Part shown: in pieces, positions 8,561 through 16,756 of the stretch | Layout: every line of letters begins with the position of its first letter | How positions within the stretch are numbered: the stretch's first letter is position 1 | DNA from: Chryseosolibacter sp049791675 | GTDB lineage: Bacteria > Bacteroidota > Bacteroidia > Cytophagales > Cyclobacteriaceae | DNA: 64,000 nucleotides | Assembly (NCBI GenBank): GCA_049791675.1 | Contig: JBARAD010000187.1 | Coordinates: forward strand, 1-64,000 | Direction of reading: 5' to 3' | Position numbers and translations under genes: made by a program | The notes under the pieces: generated by a model | Told to the model about the DNA's origin: nothing | Database searches by the model: none | Seen by the model: the letters and a program-made list of their open reading frames with translations, nothing else

Positions 8561-8580
8561 AAACCCAACAAGGGTTTTTT
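8561..8580. terminator. Short hairpin with T tract between DUF5009 and MazG genes
   Basis: A 6-bp stem AAACCC/GGGTTT (8561-8566 with 8572-8577) is followed on the plus strand by further Ts, and on the minus strand by TTTCTTC. It lies about 60 bases past the stop of the minus-strand MazG-like gene and could end that transcript. The stem is short, so the call is tentative. Confidence 0.35.
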
Positions 8581-8637
8581 AGCGCAAATAATGGACTTTA
8601 TAACGTCAATCGCACATCGTGAGTAACCTGCCACGCA

Positions 8638-8964
8638 CTACCGCAATTTCTCATTTGCCCTGTGCCTGTCTTTGTCCCGCACGTTCTTCTTTTCGAGGTT
8701 CTTTCTAAACGCGTCGGTGAGATCAATACCTGTCTGGTTGGCAAGGCACATCACCACCCACAGGACATCCGCGAGTTCATCGCCAAGGTCATGAGCCTTA
8801 TCCGATTCTTTTTCTGATTGCTCGCCATATCTCCGCGCGATGATCCGTGCCACCTCACCTACTTCTTCAGTGAGGATGGCCATGTTTGTCAACTCATTAA
8901 AATAACGTACGCCCGTGGTTGTGATCCACTGATCGACCTGCTTTTGCGCCTCCTGAATTGTCAT
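8638..8964 (-). CDS. MazG-like nucleotide pyrophosphohydrolase
   Basis: The small all-alpha protein of 108 residues carries the MazG/dUTPase-superfamily metal site: EEVGEV near residue 32 and ELADVLWVV near residue 64, matching the EExxE...ExxD pattern. Members hydrolyse non-canonical or excess nucleoside triphosphates to monophosphates and pyrophosphate in the cytoplasm. The length fits the short single-domain forms (RS21-C6/iMazG type). It appears to be a single-gene unit. Confidence 0.88.
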   Translation of the reverse strand: MTIQEAQKQVDQWITTTGVRYFNELTNMAILTEEVGEVARIIARRYGEQSEKESDKAHDLGDELADVLWVVMCLANQTGIDLTDAFRKNLEKKNVRDKDRHRANEKLR

Positions 8965-9040
8965 GATTCCAAGTTAGTATGATATGTATCGTCTGTAAAT
9001 CCCGAATAATTTCGACGCCAACCCGTCTGACCTTTCAAAC

Positions 9041-10564
9041 CTATTGACGGTTCCTGCCGATAGCCCGGTTCAGCAAATTTCGGGTGATGCCCTGAATGCG
9101 CGGATCTTCGTTTGTGAAATCGATTATCTGTTTCCCGAGCGCTCCCTGATCATTGACCGGATTCTGATATCCCGGTGGAGATGAAAGGGGAAGGCTCCAG
9201 AAACATGTACCCGCGTTGAATACAAAGTTTCCTTTGGCTGCGGTGTAGATCACCATCGCATGATCGGGTGCTTCCGGATCGCCATGTTTATTTGGCTCTA
9301 TTTTTCCCAGTCCCAACACGCGCAAGGTGGAGTCCTTTTTCAACGGATATCCATGGTACTCCCAACCTACAAGATCTTGTATTGTATCATTTTCTTTTAT
9401 CCCGGTACCGTCAAACACCCAGTGGCCGGCATTCTTGATCGCGACATCCGCATAGCCTACCCCGTACGAGGTATTTCCCATCAGCGCTTCTTCATTCTTA
9501 AAATCCCTTTCCGGCAGCCTGCCAGTAATCCGGTTGGATCGGTTATCAGATGAAGAATCGAGATACACAGTTCCGTCAACCGAGTTGCCTCCGAGGAACA
9601 TGAGGCTGACACCTTCATCACGCGCCCTCATGACGTTCTGGAACATTTGATGCGTCCAGTATTCATCGTGTCCTACTGAAAGAAATACTTTTGTGCGAAG
9701 CAACCCATCCGCATCACTGTGTGTATCCGTGTTGGAAATATACGTCACGTCATACCCCTCGCGTTCCAGCCAGAAAGCAAGCGGAAACTCCCAGAGAAAA
9801 AATTCTCCTGCGCCGTTCGACAGCGGATTAAATTCCGAAGGCAGATTGTTTACATAAAGATTATAGGGACGGTCAAAACTGATGCGCGCCCCGTCCGTAT
9901 TCGCCCACGGATTCTGACCCTCATCGTACATGGAATGCCAGTACGGAAAACGGTTATAGGCCTGCCACGTCAGGTCGGAACACTGGAAGGTGACAGAAGC
10001 ATTCCTTGTGTCCTTTACTATAAACACGACATATGACTGGCTGCTGTCTTGCAGAGCAGTAAGCTTTCCGATATAAACACCACTTACCCAGTCATCAGGA
10101 ATGACCATGCTATAGGCAACGTCCCAGTCGCACTCGATAAGGTTATCTTTTCCTGCACCTGGCACATGTTGCGGTCTGCCCTGAAGTTCACCTACCGACT
10201 TCATTAACCTTCCACCCTTTCCGCCGTAATATCCCATCCGGTAGAGGTCAAGCGTATAGGGCGAGGCCGGATTGGTGCTCACAAAAATCTTCAGGGAATC
10301 CCCTGCTGCGTAACTTGTATTGGAACAATATCCCTCGATCTGTGGTCTCCTGCACCATTGATGGTCTGGCAGGGGACATCGCTTTTCAGGAACTTCGATC
10401 AGCCAGTCACTGGTGCCTTCATTGTGATTCTCTCTTAGAATAATGTTCTCCTGCAGTGCCGCAGTGTCCTGGACAGTACCACACCTATAAAAGAACCCGG
10501 TAATAACGACAAAGAGCATGAAGCACGGTATTTCAAAAAACCTGATTGGTAAGCGCGGTTTCAT
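9041..10564 (-). CDS. N,N-dimethylformamidase large-subunit-like secreted protein
   Basis: The 507-residue product starts with a hydrophobic export segment (about residues 8-28). A Cys at about residue 28 (FFYRCG) could be a lipoprotein site. A beta-rich region with YRMGYYGGKGGR near residue 110 precedes a domain containing FLSVGHDEYWT and FLGGNSVDG, which resembles the C-terminal domain of the N,N-dimethylformamidase beta subunit. The true DMFase small subunit is not adjacent, so dimethylformamide hydrolysis should not be assumed. The reaction is unknown; the HDEYW segment is the best candidate active-site region. It stands alone between MazG and VanX-type genes. Confidence 0.75.
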   Translation of the reverse strand: MKPRLPIRFFEIPCFMLFVVITGFFYRCGTVQDTAALQENIILRENHNEGTSDWLIEVPEKRCPLPDHQWCRRPQIEGYCSNTSYAAGDSLKIFVSTNPASPYTLDLYRMGYYGGKGGRLMKSVGELQGRPQHVPGAGKDNLIECDWDVAYSMVIPDDWVSGVYIGKLTALQDSSQSYVVFIVKDTRNASVTFQCSDLTWQAYNRFPYWHSMYDEGQNPWANTDGARISFDRPYNLYVNNLPSEFNPLSNGAGEFFLWEFPLAFWLEREGYDVTYISNTDTHSDADGLLRTKVFLSVGHDEYWTHQMFQNVMRARDEGVSLMFLGGNSVDGTVYLDSSSDNRSNRITGRLPERDFKNEEALMGNTSYGVGYADVAIKNAGHWVFDGTGIKENDTIQDLVGWEYHGYPLKKDSTLRVLGLGKIEPNKHGDPEAPDHAMVIYTAAKGNFVFNAGTCFWSLPLSSPPGYQNPVNDQGALGKQIIDFTNEDPRIQGITRNLLNRAIGRNRQ

Positions 10565-10673
10565 AAGTATCTTTTTGTGTCACCTAATATACAGGAGATG
10601 GTGGTGTGAGTGCAAACATGCGTTTTGCTTAAAACGGCGCATCCAGGAACTAAGAAAATAGTATCTTCCTTGC

Positions 10674-11354
10674 CTACTCCAATGCAGCGAAATCGATATC
10701 GAGCACTTCAAAATTCTTCCACCCGCGGAAATCATAATGCCACCATTCTGACGAATTTACCCTGAACCCATGTTTTTCCATGATCGTGATCAGTAAGTGG
10801 CGGTTCTTGCGGACCTCCGCATCGGCCACAGGAGTCGAGGGCCACGCCTGACGGCTGAAAGAATCATACTCCGTGGGCATCCTCAGTTCCTTGCCACTCT
10901 TCAGATCGATCAAGGTAAGATCCAACGCACATCCACGGTTATGGCGCGAACCCCGGAAAGGCGACGCTACGTAAGTAGTGTCACCATAAACCTCATAAAA
11001 CTTCACGGTTGCCCTGTAAGGGCGATAGGCGTCAAAGATCTTTACCCCAAGTCCCTGTAATTTCAATTCCTCCTGGATTTTTATCAGAGACTCCGCGACC
11101 GGTTTCCGCGCGTATGCTTTCGCCTGATCGTAGATGCGCTCCCCTGTAAAGTTGTTGGTGGTGGCGTAACGGATATCCAATACAATCCCGGGAATATATT
11201 TCCCGAGATCGACCAGTTCCTTTTCAGGATGTTCTTTCAGACTTTTTACATAGTAATTATAATCTGCAGGGATGAGTCCATATTTATACTGACCCCATAC
11301 AGGAGTGGTCATCAGCACACCAATGAAAAGGGCCAGGGGGAATAATCTCATCAC
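10674..11354 (-). CDS. D-alanyl-D-alanine dipeptidase, VanX family
   Basis: This zinc peptidase hydrolyses D-Ala-D-Ala. After a probable signal peptide (residues 1-21, ending VWGQ) the catalytic domain shows SRHNRGCALD with zinc ligands His138 and Asp145, and SEWWHYDF with catalytic Glu203 and ligand His206. DAYRPYRA, with the conserved Arg near 111, is also present. No VanH or VanA lies nearby, so a role in peptidoglycan recycling or D-amino acid nutrition is likelier than vancomycin resistance. Its start overlaps the dtd stop by four bases (ATGA), so translation is probably coupled. Confidence 0.92.
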   Translation of the reverse strand: MMRLFPLALFIGVLMTTPVWGQYKYGLIPADYNYYVKSLKEHPEKELVDLGKYIPGIVLDIRYATTNNFTGERIYDQAKAYARKPVAESLIKIQEELKLQGLGVKIFDAYRPYRATVKFYEVYGDTTYVASPFRGSRHNRGCALDLTLIDLKSGKELRMPTEYDSFSRQAWPSTPVADAEVRKNRHLLITIMEKHGFRVNSSEWWHYDFRGWKNFEVLDIDFAALE

Positions 11355-11803
11355 ACCTTGTTTTTGGTATCTACGATAATGGTAACGGGGCCATCGTTCA
11401 AAAGCGACACCTTCATGTCTGCTCCGAACTCGCCGGTTTGAACAGGTTTGCCAAGCGCAGCAGATAGCGCCGCCATAAACTTTTCATACAACGGTATGGC
11501 GATGTCAGGCTTTGATGCCTTGATGTAAGAAGGACGGTTCCCCTTCCTGACACTGGCGTGCAAGGTGAACTGACTCACCAGAAGAACCTCACCTCCATGC
11601 TCCTTTACACTGACATTCATCACACCTGTTCCGTCGTTGAAGATCCGCAGATTGACGATCTTGTTCGCAAGCCACTCAATATCCTCATCGTTGTCCGCGT
11701 CTTCTATTCCGAGCAGTACCAGGAGACCCTCACTGATCTTTCCCCGCACGGCATTGTTGATCACGACAGAGGCTTCGGATACACGTTGTATAACACTGAT
11801 CAT
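11351..11803 (-). CDS. dtd: D-aminoacyl-tRNA deacylase
   Basis: It removes D-amino acids mischarged onto tRNA, and glycine from tRNA-Ala. At 150 residues it is full length, with the active-site motif SQFTL at residues 77-81 and the Gly-cisPro motif within NDGPVT at 136-141, both of which shape the chiral pocket. It is the first gene of a two-gene unit with the VanX-type dipeptidase, so two enzymes handling D-amino acids are translationally linked. Confidence 0.96.
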   Translation of the reverse strand: MISVIQRVSEASVVINNAVRGKISEGLLVLLGIEDADNDEDIEWLANKIVNLRIFNDGTGVMNVSVKEHGGEVLLVSQFTLHASVRKGNRPSYIKASKPDIAIPLYEKFMAALSAALGKPVQTGEFGADMKVSLLNDGPVTIIVDTKNKV

Positions 11804-11906
11804 ACTTTCCGGTAGAATTAAGATTTGAACACAGCACCCCTACGATTCACGTAACGCGCCACGCTATGAAAAACCTTGCCCATGAGCCGCACGACTGATC
11901 TGAATT

Positions 11907-12548
11907 TCAAGCTTCCTGCAGCTGTCGTGATTCATGGATATACGTTCCCGTCAGATCCTTCGATGCGAAGGCGCCCATCGCTTCTGCTACGGTACTGGCC
12001 TGGATCGCCTTATATTTCTGAGGGATGATAAAACCAAAAACCTTATAGAGCGCTTTCGCTGCGTCTTCGCCGGGTCGTTTTTCGTTCCGGGGACCCAACA
12101 ATAACGAGGGCCTGAAAATATGGATTGTCTGAAAATGAAGCGCGCGGATGGCATCTTCCACTTCACCCTTTACTTTATTGTAGTATACCGAAGAAGATTG
12201 GTCGGCGCCCAGCGCGGATACCAGCAAGAATTGCTTAGCCCCTAAGCCCAGCGTTGTCCTCGCCAAAACAAGCGGGTATTCATAATCAACCTCGTAGAAT
12301 TTTTGCTTTGAACCCGCTTTGGCCATGGTCGTCCCCAGACAGCAAAACACATCATCCGGCCGGACCCCCGACAGCGCCGCAGGAAGGTCCCGGAAATTGG
12401 TGATAATGTTTTGAACCTTTGGATTTGCCAACGTAAGGGCCGTGCGCGTCAAGGCGATCACACGATCATATCGTTCGCTTCCTGAAAGCCTTTCAAGGAG
12501 CTGACTTCCAACCAGACCCGTCGCACCGGCAATGATGGCAGTCTTCAT
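11907..12548 (-). CDS. NAD(P)-binding Rossmann-fold protein, atypical SDR
   Basis: The 213-residue protein opens with IIAGATGLVGSQLLERL, the glycine-rich dinucleotide site of atypical short-chain dehydrogenases. It continues with DVFCCLGTTMAKAGS and VSALGADQSSSVYYNKVKG, which match the HTATIP2/YbjT-like group; the YYNKVKG segment supplies the Tyr-x-x-x-Lys pair. The substrate is unknown. Its start overlaps the end of the upstream YkvA gene by four bases, so the two are co-translated. Confidence 0.85.
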   Translation of the reverse strand: MKTAIIAGATGLVGSQLLERLSGSERYDRVIALTRTALTLANPKVQNIITNFRDLPAALSGVRPDDVFCCLGTTMAKAGSKQKFYEVDYEYPLVLARTTLGLGAKQFLLVSALGADQSSSVYYNKVKGEVEDAIRALHFQTIHIFRPSLLLGPRNEKRPGEDAAKALYKVFGFIIPQKYKAIQASTVAEAMGAFASKDLTGTYIHESRQLQEA

Positions 12549-12940
12549 GCTTCCTTTACCTGGCTTTTTTCCCAGGTTAAGAATTTGTCGATTTCGTTAC
12601 TCACCGAATTATAGACCCATAGCAGGATGGCAAAGTCGTCTGTTAATCCTGTCAAGGGCAGGATGTCAGGAACAAAATCCAAAGGGTTGACGAAGTAGAC
12701 AATGGCCGCCACGATCAGAAGAAACGTTTTCCATGGAATTTCCCGGTAGTGGCCAAGCGCGTACGCCCTGGTCAGCCTTCCCAAAACAAAAAATTTCTCT
12801 TTTGCCGAGTTTGCATTGACACGCTTCCAGTTTGTCTCCCGCAATTTGAGGGCAAGCTGGGGCAAAAGGGCCAATAAACGAGAGCGTTTGCCGACCAAAG
12901 AGGCAGCATGGCCCAGCGCTGAAGTAAAAAACTTGTTCAT
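12545..12940 (-). CDS. YkvA family (DUF1232) membrane-associated protein
   Basis: A protein of 131 residues whose hydrophobic segment VAAIVYFVNPLDFVPDILPL lies near residues 78-97 and carries the DUF1232 signature (NPxDxxPD). The function of the family is not established. The N-terminal half is basic and probably faces the cytoplasm. It sits 31 bases after the unnamed membrane protein gene and overlaps the SDR gene by four bases, giving a three-gene minus-strand unit. Confidence 0.85.
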   Translation of the reverse strand: MNKFFTSALGHAASLVGKRSRLLALLPQLALKLRETNWKRVNANSAKEKFFVLGRLTRAYALGHYREIPWKTFLLIVAAIVYFVNPLDFVPDILPLTGLTDDFAILLWVYNSVSNEIDKFLTWEKSQVKEA

Positions 12941-12971
12941 ACGGTTATAAAATATATAACGTGAAGCGACC

Positions 12972-13493
12972 TTAAAAAATTCGCTGGATCTCCCGTTTCA
13001 GTTCACTAAGGGCGTGGGCAAGGGGATCAACCGTCTTTCCCATCGTTTTTTCAAAGATCTTTTTTGAAAGATCCAGGCTTGTAGCCTGCTCCCCAACCTC
13101 ACTTGCCGCATCGTTAATGTTGACGATGAGATCCTCCTTGGCGTTCTTTATCAATTCCCATACCTCCTCGCTGATATAGACCTGTTGCGAAACATTATGA
13201 TTGTATTCATTGCGCACTTCAGCAAGCAAATGTTGCTGAAAGTCCTTGGCAGGGATACTGCCCGTGTTCAGCCTGACGAGCAGGTTCTGTGGAGACATCC
13301 GCTCCAGGAACAAGGTCATGCGCTCATAAGCGTGAAGGCGATTCGGCAGCACCGTCTCAATGCTTCTGCCCCTGATCTCCAGCTTTTTCAGGTCGATATC
13401 CTTCTGGATAAAGGACCGTACGAACAGGAATGCTGCATACAATACAACCGAGGCGGGAATGAGTATTTTGCCGAATTCAATTAAAGCATCCAT
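12972..13493 (-). CDS. Unrecognised membrane-anchored protein
   Basis: I do not recognise a named family. The 173-residue protein has one hydrophobic segment at about residues 10-29, then a charged, mostly helical cytoplasmic part with no catalytic motif visible. Helical propensity and a Lys/Glu-rich tail suggest oligomerisation. It begins the unit that continues with YkvA and the SDR protein. Many Cytophagales encode similar small proteins with a single N-terminal helix, but that is general impression rather than evidence. Confidence 0.7.
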   Translation of the reverse strand: MDALIEFGKILIPASVVLYAAFLFVRSFIQKDIDLKKLEIRGRSIETVLPNRLHAYERMTLFLERMSPQNLLVRLNTGSIPAKDFQQHLLAEVRNEYNHNVSQQVYISEEVWELIKNAKEDLIVNINDAASEVGEQATSLDLSKKIFEKTMGKTVDPLAHALSELKREIQRIF

Positions 13494-13554
13494 AGAATTT
13501 ATTAAGCACTAAAAGTGTTTTGAAATTAAATAATTTTCGCTCACAATTACGCAC

Positions 13555-13869
13555 ATGTTTGACAACATTCGTCCCATAACGATTTCCGCCCGTGCCTGCG
13601 AAGAGATTCATCAGATCATAAAGACCAAGGGTATCCCCCCGGATTACGGTCTGAGGGTCGGAATAAAGGGCGGTGGTTGTGGCGGAATGGCGCTGATGAT
13701 CGGCTTTGATAAACAGAAAGATACTGACCTCACCTATGTGATCGACGGGATCACGGTCCACGTGGACAAAAAACATACGATGTACCTGATCGGCAAGGAG
13801 GTGGATTTTGTTGACGATGGTGAGGGCCGGGGCTTTTTGTTCAAGGACACGGTCCGGCAAAACCAGTAG
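13555..13869 (+). CDS. IscA/HesB-like Fe-S assembly protein lacking the C-terminal Cys pair
   Basis: The 104-residue protein has the A-type carrier fold signature: IKGGGCGGMALMIGFD with Cys42 near the middle and ITVHVDKKH after it. Canonical IscA, ErpA and SufA use three cysteines, the last two in a C-terminal CGC motif. Here the C terminus reads EGRGFLFKDTVRQNQ and contains no Cys. Cluster or iron binding would have to use Cys42 alone or with other ligands, so this is a divergent paralogue. It ends two bases before the end of the convergent folB. Confidence 0.85.
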   Translation: MFDNIRPITISARACEEIHQIIKTKGIPPDYGLRVGIKGGGCGGMALMIGFDKQKDTDLTYVIDGITVHVDKKHTMYLIGKEVDFVDDGEGRGFLFKDTVRQNQ

Positions 13870-13871
13870 GT

Positions 13872-14231
13872 CTACCGTTTTTTTACAAGCGCGATCGAAG
13901 CCTTCTTACATTTTCCACCAATGGGTGGATTCAGTTTGGCGATCTTGATCTCCACCTGCAGGACTTCCGGCAGCTCATCTAATATACGTTTCACGATACC
14001 TTCAGCGACCGTTTCCAGCAGCTTCGAAGGCTTCTCCATCTCCTCCCTGATGATCTGATACAGCGTTTCATAGTTTACTGTATTGGCGAGATCATCGCCG
14101 ATCGTGCCTTCCAGGATGTTGGTGTCGACCGTGATATCGGTCTCGAACCAGTTCCCGGATTCGCGCTCATGGGGATACACGCCATGGAATGCGTGGAACT
14201 CCAGGCCTTCAAGGCATATTCTTCCCATCAT
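13872..14231 (-). CDS. folB: Dihydroneopterin aldolase
   Basis: It splits 7,8-dihydroneopterin into 6-hydroxymethyl-dihydropterin and glycolaldehyde in folate synthesis. The 119 residues are the normal size for this tunnel-fold enzyme. LEGLEFHAFHGVYPHER at the N terminus holds the pterin-binding region, and AKLNPPIGGKCKKASI near the C terminus contains the expected catalytic Lys. No other fol genes are adjacent. Confidence 0.94.
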   Translation of the reverse strand: MMGRICLEGLEFHAFHGVYPHERESGNWFETDITVDTNILEGTIGDDLANTVNYETLYQIIREEMEKPSKLLETVAEGIVKRILDELPEVLQVEIKIAKLNPPIGGKCKKASIALVKKR

Positions 14232-14288
14232 TGGCTGCAGGGTGTAGGTGATTGAAATGAGTGAGGGGCAATTTTGTTCGCAGGAGTC

Positions 14289-15002
14289 TTATCCTATTTC
14301 GTCGAAAAAAGATTTTTGGGGTTTCCTGGCAGGCTCCCCTGGTGATGTGGGTTCTTCGATCACCTCCTCATGTTTATCATGAATCTCTTCTTTGGGTGAA
14401 GGTCTTTCATAATCAACGTTGGGAAAAGCGATCTTTTTCGCCTCCATTCTGACCACTGAAAGATGTTTGTCAGGATCAAAACCCTTGGCATGTTGCTTCG
14501 ACCTTTCAACTTTATCCATCACCTCGGAGGCCAGCCTTCTCAATTCACTGATCATATCCTCGCGGGTGGATTCAAGTTTTTTGTATTCGTCTACAAGCGC
14601 CTTCAGCCGGTCTTCCATATCCGCCACAATCTGTTTGGCGCGTACCTCTGATTCCTCGATGGTATCCCTGGCCCTGGTTTTCGCTTCATTCAATAACTGG
14701 TCGGCTTTGAACTGCGACTCACGCAAGTGCAATTCCGCCGCCTTGCGCGCCTGCTCGATAACGCTTGCGCCCGTATCTTCCGCGGTTTTTAATGTTTTGT
14801 ATAAAGAACTTTCAACTTCCCTGAGCTTCTGAATTTCGCGCTCGGTAGATTCAAATTTAAATTTCAGCTCCTTGTTCTCATCTACAATCCGCTCCCATTC
14901 CTGTGAAAGCGTTATCAGAAAAGCATGAACCTCTTCCTTTTCATAGCCCCTGAAATTTTTCTCAAAGGTCTTTTGCCGTATCTCAAGTGGTGTGATCCTC
15001 AT
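14289..15002 (-). CDS. DivIVA-domain coiled-coil protein
   Basis: The N terminus reads MRITPLEIRQKTFEKNFRGY, the DivIVA signature with the PLEI and FxxxxRGY elements that bind curved membrane. It is followed by an almost continuous coiled coil from about residue 33 to 170 and a disordered acidic tail. DivIVA proteins mark poles or division sites in Gram-positive bacteria; their role in Bacteroidota is not well established. The gene follows the WD40 gene by 11 bases on the same strand, so they are probably one transcript. Confidence 0.88.
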   Translation of the reverse strand: MRITPLEIRQKTFEKNFRGYEKEEVHAFLITLSQEWERIVDENKELKFKFESTEREIQKLREVESSLYKTLKTAEDTGASVIEQARKAAELHLRESQFKADQLLNEAKTRARDTIEESEVRAKQIVADMEDRLKALVDEYKKLESTREDMISELRRLASEVMDKVERSKQHAKGFDPDKHLSVVRMEAKKIAFPNVDYERPSPKEEIHDKHEEVIEEPTSPGEPARKPQKSFFDEIG

Positions 15003-15013
15003 GATTATGTAGT

Positions 15014-15922
15014 TTAAAAAATAATTTGCCAGACGGAGATCGACCGGTCATCGCTGGCACTGAGTAATTGATTGTTGTAGTTCGTCCATCGTAATTTGTT
15101 GACTGAAGTGCCATGCCCCGCATGTCTGGCCTTATCAATAACCTTTAACAACTTTAAGGCGCTTGCGTCCCAAACCTTGATGGATTTATCCATGCTACAA
15201 GTTACAAAATGTTTGCCATCCGGGCTAAACTCGATATGATTAATTGCATACAGATGGGCAACAACTTCCGCTGCCTTTTCATACTGGCGATGCACGGCCC
15301 AGGCCTTTAACCGGGCATCACGCGAACCACTGAGGAGGGTTTCCCCGTCCGGGGTATACCGCAAGGTGAAAACGGAATTCTGATGCGCCTGCCATTCGTG
15401 TTTCAACGCCAGCGATTCATCGAAGATCCGGATGTAGTGATCACTGAATCCGACGGCGATCTCTCCCTTCGATGGATGAACTGCGATTGTTCGTGCGCTT
15501 TTTTCACTGGCCGAAACCCGTTTGAAAATTGTGAGTGTTTTCCAGTCAACAAGATTCACGGCGCCATCACCCGCTGCAACCAATACCTTGTCACCCAGCA
15601 TCTGAATGTCAAAGATCGCCGCGTCGGTAAGCTTCAACGACCCCAGTTCCTTTTTATTCTTCCAGTCCAGTACGTGAATCCCTTCGTAGTTATGTCCTGC
15701 GATGAGTGTATCGGCCTCCTTCACATATTGCAGCGCGTAAACTGAATTGGGAAGCTTTGCAATCAAGTCGCCATTTTCCGGATCTTCCAGACTCCAACGG
15801 ACCACCATACCGTCTCCCGCACCCGAAAAGAAATCCGGACCGTCTCCAGCGGATTGCAGGGTATAAACAGCATCGCGGTGTCCTTTCAGTGAATGCAGTC
15901 TCTTGATTTGTATCTGGGTCAT
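15014..15922 (-). CDS. WD40-repeat beta-propeller protein
   Basis: The 302 residues form about seven WD40 blades, with recurring GH-x(n)-SGS-D-x-x-V/I-x-x-W patterns such as LLSGSRDARLKAW, FVTCSMDKSIKVWD and LLSASDDRSISVWQ. There is no signal peptide, so it is cytoplasmic. WD40 propellers are scaffolds and the partner is not evident. Co-transcription with the DivIVA-like protein (11-base gap) makes that protein the leading candidate partner (inference). Confidence 0.9.
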   Translation of the reverse strand: MTQIQIKRLHSLKGHRDAVYTLQSAGDGPDFFSGAGDGMVVRWSLEDPENGDLIAKLPNSVYALQYVKEADTLIAGHNYEGIHVLDWKNKKELGSLKLTDAAIFDIQMLGDKVLVAAGDGAVNLVDWKTLTIFKRVSASEKSARTIAVHPSKGEIAVGFSDHYIRIFDESLALKHEWQAHQNSVFTLRYTPDGETLLSGSRDARLKAWAVHRQYEKAAEVVAHLYAINHIEFSPDGKHFVTCSMDKSIKVWDASALKLLKVIDKARHAGHGTSVNKLRWTNYNNQLLSASDDRSISVWQIIF

Positions 15923-16005
15923 CCGTTTTTATGTTTGAAAGTTTTACCTTTCAGCCAATTTATAAATGACTGCAATTTAGGATTCAGGCATAAGACCATG
16001 AAAAG

Positions 16006-16013
16006 TATTTTTG
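16006..16013 (+). promoter_or_regulatory. -7 promoter element upstream of the phosphopantetheinyl transferase
   Basis: TATTTTTG matches the Bacteroidota -7 consensus TAnnTTTG and lies 35 bases before the start codon at 16049. No clear TTG -33 element sits at the ideal spacing, so support is partial. Confidence 0.45.
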
Positions 16014-16048
16014 CGCCCCCTTATTCCAACCACAAAAATTTCGCATAA

Positions 16049-16669
16049 ATGCCTGTCGAACGGATTTATGAAGGTACCGATGCCATATGGGGATATTGGA
16101 AAATCACGGAGGAGGAAGATGTGCTGGCCGCAGCGGTTCCTATGGAAAGAACGCCGGAGCATGTCACGAATGGATTAAAGCGGCTGGAGTTCCTGGCCGT
16201 GCGGGTGCTTGTCAAGACTTTGTTAACCCATTGGGATCAGGCTTATCAGGGCCTGACGAAAGACGAATACGGCAAACCTTTCCTCGCCCGGTCAGACATG
16301 AAAATTTCACTCAGTCATTCTTATCCTTACGTGGCAGCGATCCTGCATCGCCACAAAAATGTGGGGATCGATCTCGAACAGCCAAAAACAAAAATGTTGC
16401 GCATAGGCCCCCGTGTGCTGGCAGCCGATGAGTTGACCAACGCGGCCGAAAATATTGTTAAGCATTGTATCTATTGGTGCGCCAAGGAGGCATTGACAAA
16501 GATACACGGCAAAAAAGACCTGACTTTTTCAAAAAACCTGCTGATAACCCCTTTTTCGCTGGAGGACAGGGGCCATTTAATTGGCCGGATTCTTGCCAAT
16601 AATACCCAAACGACCATACCTTTAGAGTATATTGTAACCGATAATTTTGTGGTGGTCGTTTCCAGCTGA
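16049..16669 (+). CDS. 4'-phosphopantetheinyl transferase family protein
   Basis: It transfers the phosphopantetheine arm from CoA to a carrier protein. The Mg-binding motif GIDLE is at residues 106-110 and WCAKEALTKIHGKK begins at 143, both diagnostic of the Sfp/AcpS-related superfamily. At 206 residues it is of Sfp-type length rather than the about 120 of AcpS. No polyketide or peptide synthetase lies nearby, so it may serve the fatty-acid carrier protein. The start codon follows the -7 element by 35 bases. Confidence 0.88.
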   Translation: MPVERIYEGTDAIWGYWKITEEEDVLAAAVPMERTPEHVTNGLKRLEFLAVRVLVKTLLTHWDQAYQGLTKDEYGKPFLARSDMKISLSHSYPYVAAILHRHKNVGIDLEQPKTKMLRIGPRVLAADELTNAAENIVKHCIYWCAKEALTKIHGKKDLTFSKNLLITPFSLEDRGHLIGRILANNTQTTIPLEYIVTDNFVVVVSS

Positions 16670-16756
16670 ACGATATATGACCGGTTCAATTCACCCTGGC
16701 AGCTCGCTGAAGCGGGTGCCGCCACCACGGCAGAACCGGTGCAGTTCACGATCCAA

